NCBI GenBank assembly: GCA_023078555.1
Contig: CM041201.1
Span: forward strand, 3,789,713 to 3,853,712
Length of the DNA stretch: 64,000 bases
From: Ulva prolifera
Taxonomy: Eukaryota; Chlorophyta; Ulvophyceae; Ulvales; Ulvaceae
Reading direction: 5' to 3'
The notes under the pieces were generated by a model. That model worked only from the letters and a program-made list of their open reading frames with translations, had not been told where the DNA came from and made no database searches. The position numbers and the translations under genes were made by a program. Positions 58,401 to 64,000 of this stretch are shown here, piece after piece (position 1 is the first letter of the stretch; each line of letters begins with the position of its first letter).

Positions 58401-61009
58401 CTCCGCCGACGCCTCCTCCGTCTCCCGCTTTCCTTGCAACAGGGCGTACCGATTCTGCCCTTGTAGATATGGCCACTGTCAGGCCTGTAGTGGGGACAGT
58501 GGTGCAGTGCTCATGTTGTGATGGAAGGAAGGCGTGTGGGGTCAGGGTGTGTGTGCATCTCGCTCGAATACGAGCTGCTGCGGTTATCGCGGCAGCCTGC
58601 GTCTGGTGCAGACGCATCAGCAGCTGCCTGATCTGGTGCATCCAGCTGCTGCGCCCATCGGAGAGTTGCCTCACTCAGGCTGCTGGCGCCGTATACTTGC
58701 CAGTTGCGGCGACCTGGGCATGTCGTCCGCGGTCATAGACCAGAGCAGCGTTCAAAAGTGCAACGTATGATGCACGCGCAAAATGCTCGCCAGGTCCAGC
58801 GAGACCGGGCCGGCATGAGAGATGCGGTGTCCGCATCAGTGCCGCAAAGCGCCTCTGCGTGAAGTGTGCACCCCACTGAGCGGCCCCGCGGCGCAGGTAC
58901 GTGGAGAGCGGCACGCTGCTCAACAACTACGCGCACATCTTCGACCTCCTCATCCGCCTGCGCCAGGCCGTCAACCACCCCTACCTCGTAGTGTACAGCG
59001 CCACCGGCGGCCGCAACGACTCCCTCGCTGCCCTCCCAGGCGCCCCCGACGCCTCCGCCGTCGTCGAAGGTCCCCCCCCCCCCCTTCTGTTGTCTTTTTG
59101 GCCCAGTGCACCTGCCCTCTCCTCCGGATGGACGTAATTCTCACGTGGATCATCAAGTGCCTCTGTCTGCCTTGAATGCCGTGCGCATGCATGTGCGACA
59201 TCATGATGATCTTGGCTTGTGTGGCTCCCGTGGGTCAGCACGTAATGCAGCCGCAGAGGCAGTGGTGAGGAAGGTGCTGCCGCACAGCCAGCTGCGTGCG
59301 ACCAAGCTCTTCCGTTGTTGTTGTCTCGACGACGTGGTGTCCAGGGGTGCGCGGAGCGCATTGCAGCTCTCCGCACGCATGGTTTCCTCCGGCACGCATG
59401 CCAGCTCCAGGCACAGATCAGAACGGTGGGGTGCGAGTTGTGCAGAGGCGACGGCGGATGACGCATCGCAGCCGCTGCTGGGCGTGTGCGGCATCTGCCA
59501 TGACCCCCTCGAGGACGGCATCCCCGCCGCCTGTGGCCACAGCTTCTGCCGCGTCTGCGTGACCGAGTACCTCGACAACTCTGTCGGCGCCACCGCCTGC
59601 CCCTCCTGCCAGCGGCCCCTCACGATTGACCTCACCGCCCCCAGCACCACCGCCGCCGCCGCCGCCGACACGGCGGGGTCGCCGGGCGGGGGTGCCAACG
59701 GTGCCGCGGCGGAGAAGTTCAAGAAGCGGAGCATCATGAACCGCATCAACACGCGGGCGTTTCAGAGCAGCACGAAGCTGGAGGCGCTGAACGAGGCGAT
59801 CCAGCGCATGCTCGCGGCGGACCCGAGTGCGAAGTGTATCGTGTTCAGCCAGTTCACGTCGATGTTGGACCTGGCGCAGTACCGGCTGCAGCAGGTGCGG
59901 GCTCCACCAAGCAGGCTGGTCGTACTAAACAGGCGAATGCGAGCTGCTTTCGGTCATAGGCCGGGCCGGTCCAGCCTCAGAAATGTGCTTGTTTGGTGAA
60001 CGTTCTGGGCTGTGCTGGCAGCTTTGGCCAGATCTGGAACGTCTCAGTCTGCTTTGTGGCTACGTCGTGAACGAGCTCGGGGTGGCCCGGGCCACAACAC
60101 ACCAACGCTGACCGGTAGGCCCGCAGAACCCTGCCGTCGCCCCCGCCCTGCCGCATGCGCATGCATGTGGCGTATGCGCGCACCTGCCTTCTGTGCAAGA
60201 GAGCATCTGGAGGCCCGCCCTCTCTGGTATGGATGCATCTGCACATAGCCTAATACCCATGAGAATACCCAGCATTGGCACTGATAGCATTGACGAGCAG
60301 TGGGCGGCGCGCTGTGCAGACAGGGGTGCGGTGTGTGCGGCTGGAGGGCAGCATGACGCTCATCATGCGCAACCGCATGATCCAGTCCTTCAACGAGGAG
60401 CCGGGGGTGACGTGCTTCCTCATGTCGCTCAAGGCCGGCGGCGTCGCCCTCAACCTCACCGTTGCCAGCCATGTCATGCTCATGGACCCCTGGTGGAACC
60501 CGGCTGTTGAGCAGCAGGCCCAGGTGTGCCCATGGCTCTGTCTGCTGTAATTCTGTGCCTGCATAGCTCCGCTGAGCCGCCCACCCGCCTGTCAACTACC
60601 AACTTGTCGGCTGCTGATAGCTCTGTGTGCTTGTCTGTGTGCTTCTCCTGGCATCTGAGTGGCCCAGCAGGGGCTCTGCGGTGAGTAGGAGCCACAGTGG
60701 TGCATCCGAGGTCAGCCTGATGGCTTGCTGCGTAAGCACAGCGGCTCGGAACGTCACGCATCTAGACACGCGTATACGCAGCAGCTTTGGAGTGTGGCGG
60801 TGAAAGCTGCGTGGCTGCAGGACCGCATCCACCGGCTGGGACAGTACAAGCCCATCACCGTCACCCGCTTTGTCATCGCGGGCACGATCGAGGAGCGCAT
60901 CCTGAAGTTGCAGGAGAAGAAGCGCCTCGTGTTTGAGGGCACCGTCGGCCGCGATGCTGAGGCGCTGGGCAAGCTCACTGTCGATGACCTGCGCTTCCTG
61001 TTCGGGTAA
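52465..61009 (+). CDS. RAD16: RAD16-like SNF2 helicase/RING E3 ligase
   Basis: This is the plant RAD16 orthologue, a nuclear SNF2 ATPase with an embedded RING, linked in yeast to global genome nucleotide-excision repair. Fourteen exons: 52465-52594, 52951-53178, 53317-53345, 53457-54261, 54701-54993, 55253-55541, 55865-55969, 56152-56801, 57206-57469, 58122-58390, 58897-59069, 59446-59894, 60320-60523 and 60821-61009. They total 4,077 nt (1,358 residues) with all phases matching. Motifs: [15 protein letters not shown], motif I DEMGLGKT (120-127), a C2HC cluster (C447, C450, H462, C467), DEAH (852-855), [10 protein letters not shown]3HC4 RING (C1093 to C1133), [19 protein letters not shown] and DRIHRLGQ (from 1297). 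The unusual part is about 345 residues of Lys/Ala/Glu-rich, partly strongly acidic insertion (about 495-840) between the C2HC cluster and DEAH, plus a 250-residue Thr/Pro/Lys-rich insertion after motif I. Exon 7 may start at 55865 or 55883. Confidence 0.96.
59072..59084. repeat. Homopolymer of 13 C at the 5' end of a RAD16 intron
   Basis: Thirteen C residues follow directly behind the GT donor at 59070. This matches the arrangement at 1761-1785. Confidence 0.85.
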
Positions 61010-61258
61010 TCTCTGTCAATGTGGAGGCGCTGGAGTGCGTGGACGGATCTGCCGCGGGGGTCTCGGCATTAAGCGAGACGGTGAGGCTAATGGGCCTATT
61101 TTTCAATTCTTTATCAGTGCTAGGTGCAAATGCAGGAGTGATGTGGGAAGTTGGTGGCGTGACACCAGAGCAAACCTGTCCGTGGCTTTGGTTCATGAAC
61201 GTGTACCTGCAGGGAGTGGGTCCATGGACTACACTGCACCGGCGCACGTCGCAGATTG

Positions 61259-61263
61259 TGTAA
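61259..61263 (+). terminator. TGTAA polyadenylation signal of RAD16
   Basis: TGTAA lies 250 bases after the RAD16 stop codon. Confidence 0.6.
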
Positions 61264-61460
61264 TGAATCTGTTGTGAATGAGATTATGTGCAGCAGTGCG
61301 AATGGATGCCCACCTTCCTGCAATCTGAGCCAACTTTCCGGGCATGGTATTGCTGTGACAGTCTTTGCTGTTCAACGAGGGACAGTAGAGCACTGCATTG
61401 TGCATAGCTGGTGACATAATCATGCGTACCTGCATATATAGCTGATGCACAGAGCGGAAC

Positions 61461-61886
61461 ATGGCTGCTATGATTACGGACGCTGAGCAGCCCCTAATCT
61501 ACCTACTGCTCAAGCCTTTGTGCAACAACCTGTCGAGAAAGGCTGTAGAGCTCTTGCTAGATGTCTGGCTCGGACAATTGAAACTTAGCCGACATCCTCA
61601 TCACGTGTGTGTTTCTCAACATTGCCAGCATTCACCTGGTCAACACAGAATGCACTTTCTAAATTGGAAAAGTCTGAGGCAGCAGCTTGTGTTTGGGGAG
61701 TGCTTCCTGGTGCCTCATGCATGTTCAATGAAATTCATCCGAGCAGTCCAGTTCATGCCACATCCGCAGCAGCCAAGGTATGATGCGCCCGGGCCGACTC
61801 AGTTACAGTCAACTTTGCCGGCTGACATGGCATTCCGCATTCGCACTGCCTTCATGCTTCCCCGGAGGCATGCCAAAGCGCACTGA
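61461..61886 (+). CDS. Hypothetical small protein, weak
   Basis: An ATG opens a 141-residue frame starting MAAMITDAEQPLIYLLLKPL, with a helical, Leu-rich beginning and a His/Gln/Pro-rich remainder. No family pattern, no splice support and no nearby TGTAA was seen. It may be chance. Confidence 0.18.
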   Translation: MAAMITDAEQPLIYLLLKPLCNNLSRKAVELLLDVWLGQLKLSRHPHHVCVSQHCQHSPGQHRMHFLNWKSLRQQLVFGECFLVPHACSMKFIRAVQFMPHPQQPRYDAPGPTQLQSTLPADMAFRIRTAFMLPRRHAKAH

Positions 61887-62409
61887 ACACCCAAACCCAC
61901 TCAACGAAACAGTGGAGCATCACAGGAAATCAATTATAACTCCACGCACTCTCAAGCACTTGGTGTTGCGTCACAGCCTCTGCGCGACTATCACCTTTAT
62001 TTTGCCATTGCTTTGCAAACAGCAACTGTGGGTCTGAACAGAGGCAGCACCATGGTCGGATACCGCCCATCCATCAGTTGCAAACACCACTCCAGTCACC
62101 TGCAAAAAGCAATGATTCAGCCTGACACGGATCTCCACTGGAGTCATGACCTGCTCCAGTGCTCAGACGCGCGGGCCTGCGTCCTGTGACTGGGTAGGTA
62201 GTCAAGCTGGCCCACAAACCCACAGCAGCGTTCTCATGCCCCATGTGTCGTGTACATGACGCCCCAGATAACACATCACTGCCCTTTCGCATCGCGCACG
62301 GGCGCCCAAGCCGCACGCCGCACCCGCTACGCGCCACGCAACAGTGGCGCTGTGATGCAAGCACATGCATGTATTCACTCCCCCCCGCACCCACCCCGCC
62401 GCGGCCCCC

Positions 62410-63658
62410 TCACTGGTGGCACCCTGTGAACAGCCGCGCCTCCTGGCACTGCGCGAGCGAGCCAGCAGCAGAGCGCAGCAGCGCCTCCGGCGCCCCCAGC
62501 GCGGGAACCGCGAAGCACGCGCGCTGGCCGCCGAGCAGCCCGGGGGCCATCGCCTGCCGCCCCTGCCGCCCCGCCACCTCCTCCTCCACCACCGCCCGTT
62601 GCACCGCCGTGCCCCACGTGCCCTGCATCAGGTCCACATGCATGCCGGCCGCACGCCCCGCCGCCCCGCCCCCGCGCCCGGGGGGGCCGTCGTACGGCTC
62701 CGGGAACGACTGCAGGCTGCCAAGCTGCCGGATCTGGTCTGTGCGTGGCTGCAGGTGGTCGCTGAGCAGGTCCACCAGCTGCGCGACGTACTCCTGCGGC
62801 GCATTGTCATGCATGCGTGTGCCGAAGCGCCCCGCCGACGGGTACATCACCGCGGCGCCGGTGTCCCCCCGCAGCACAAACGCCGCAGCCCCCGCCGCCT
62901 GCCCCGCACCGCTGCCCCCCCCCACCTCGCAGCTCCCCGGCGATGGCTGGATCACGATCAGCGGTGCGGCCGTGCATGTGACGCATGCGTTACCCGCCAC
63001 ACTCGCCTGCCGGCTCGACGCCGTCGCGTTGCCGACGAGCCGGCAGGACACCGTCTCGGCCATCGCGGGCTCATGCATGGCCGTCGTGTGGAGGGATTCA
63101 AGCGACGCCTCACCGCCGGCGGACGGCTTCGCGGGGGGGAGGTGGCTGTGGCTGCTGCAGAACAGGCAGCCGCGCTGCGCGTGCTGTGACCCGGCGACCG
63201 TCACAGGCTCCGTGCACACCTGTACCCACGACGTGCGGAAGAGCTGCGCCAGGGCCCACAGGCCGGGGTCGATGCCGATGTGGAGCGGGGCCGTCGCCTC
63301 CGGCGGCACGCGGCCCGGGGGGCGGTTGCCCTGGGCGAGTGGCTGCAGCGGCGCGTGGGAGAGACGCTTGTGGGTGATGTAGGCGTCGTCGTGGTTCCAG
63401 GGGCAGCGGCCGGAGTGCCACGCGGGGATGATGTGGCCGACGACGAGGTAGCACAGCAGGCGCAGCACGTGGAGCAGCATGTGGAGGTAGCCGACGGACC
63501 CCCAGGCGAAGGAATGGCAGGCGTGGGAGAACAGGGGGGAGTAGGTGAGGGAGAGGGGGGCGCTGGCGTGGCCGCCGTGGAGGGCGAGGGGGGCGCCCGC
63601 GGGGAACTCAAGCAGCTGAGAGGGGGTCGCACACTCCCACTTGAGCGGCCGTTCACCC
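62410..63658 (-). CDS. Unrecognised protein, C-terminal exon of a gene cut by the right edge
   Basis: A single frame of about 415 codons starts after a clean acceptor (CACTGCAG) at 63658 and ends in a stop at 62410. It opens GERPLKWECATPSQLLEFPA, then contains a hydrophobic segment (GYLHMLLHVLRLLCYLVVGH) and HIIPAWHSGRCPW. Next come a Cys/Ser/His-rich middle, a hydrophobic strand with LIVIQPSPGS, and a conserved-looking helix, QEYVAQLVDLLSDHLQPRTD. The C-terminus is Gly/Ala-rich. Composition and codon pattern are far better in this frame than in the overlapping GC-rich plus-strand frames. The hydrophobic stretch could be a membrane segment or a buried helix. The family is not recognised, and upstream exons lie to the right, possibly outside the window. 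Confidence 0.5.
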
Positions 63659-64000
63659 CTGCAGTGGAAACTCAGGGTGTGGCTGCTCGGTTGAGAGCTC
63701 GGATTTATGCAGCGATGCTGGGCGTAGTGGCTAGCCGCAATACATGCGGGCCGGGTAGAGGCATGCATGTGTTGCTGGTGGCCACAGTGCAGGTTGCTCT
63801 TCTGTGGGCGACTCTGGGTGAGATGTGTGTAGTGTGGGAGAGATGGCAGCTGCTGGAGCTTCTGGAGCTGTGACGGAGCGTGGGGAGTGAGAAGCGCACC
63901 GGAGAAAGGACTCCAGCAAATTCTGAATGCCTGGCCGAGCAGATATGAATGAATGGACGTCTTGGACTTGTGGCAGGACTGCGACCACAATGTCTACGCT
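63659..64000. other. Probably intron or upstream exon of the right-edge gene
   Basis: The minus-strand frame stays open through this interval, but the acceptor at 63659-63660 suggests that it is intronic. No other feature was recognised. Confidence 0.35.

Larger units (their letters stand above)
61010..62409. other. RAD16 3' region and unassigned sequence
   Basis: A TGTAA at 61259 ends RAD16. One frame with an ATG at 61461 runs 141 codons and is listed separately as weak. The right part probably holds the 3' end, and possibly last exons, of the minus-strand gene. Confidence 0.5.

Noticed and set aside
62243-63382. Plus-strand open frame of 379 codons
   Set aside because: It is rich in Arg, Pro, Ser and Cys with no pattern. 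The opposite frame has hydrophobic helices, a clean acceptor and a normal stop.

Overview
This window is nuclear DNA from a photosynthetic eukaryote, most likely a chlorophyte green alga; a trebouxiophyte-like lineage is my guess. The reasons are a plastocyanin precursor with a thylakoid-lumen transit peptide, a plastid IMPL1-type inositol phosphatase of plant type, a plant-type GNAT and RAD16, almost every gene broken by many short GT-AG introns, many GTGCG-type donor sites, and TGTAA polyadenylation signals downstream of most stop codons. There is no operon structure, no tRNA or rRNA that I can see, no CRISPR and no viral gene.

Layout from left to right: an unrecognised multi-exon gene (+, about 0.7-3.0 kb); an unrecognised coiled-coil gene (-, about 3.9-6.6 kb) that shares a roughly 0.5 kb divergent promoter with ribosomal protein uS8/RPS15a (+, 7.1-7.9 kb); a 15-16 exon gene that reads as nucleoporin NUP133 (+, 9.3-18.4 kb), with several repeat arrays in its introns; a very large membrane plus coiled-coil protein (-, 19.0-27.5 kb); a gene-poor stretch (27.5-32.6 kb) holding a T-depleted segment and two small hairpins; a methionine-rich low-complexity protein (+, 32.6-37.3 kb); a weakly supported stretch (37.3-41.7 kb); plastocyanin (+, 41.7-42.7 kb); IMPL1 (+, 44.7-47.6 kb) converging on a bS21-like mitochondrial ribosomal protein (-, 47.8-48.5 kb); spliceosomal SmB (-, 48.9-50.2 kb) divergent from a plastid-type GNAT acetyltransferase (+, 50.7-52.1 kb); a 14-exon RAD16-like SNF2/RING repair helicase (+, 52.5-61.0 kb); and an unrecognised gene cut by the right edge (-, 62.4-63.7 kb and beyond).

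The genes are a housekeeping mixture (translation, splicing, nuclear pore, DNA repair, photosynthetic electron transfer) without a shared pathway. Exon models for uS8, plastocyanin, IMPL1, bS21, SmB, GNAT and RAD16 were closed by hand, with splice phases that sum to a multiple of three and end in a stop. NUP133 is closed except for one exon. The remaining models are partial and are marked as such. The least explained items are the giant membrane/coiled-coil protein (nine consecutive phase-0 introns), the Met-rich protein, the T-free segment flanked by 14-bp direct repeats, and the repeats clustered inside NUP133 introns.
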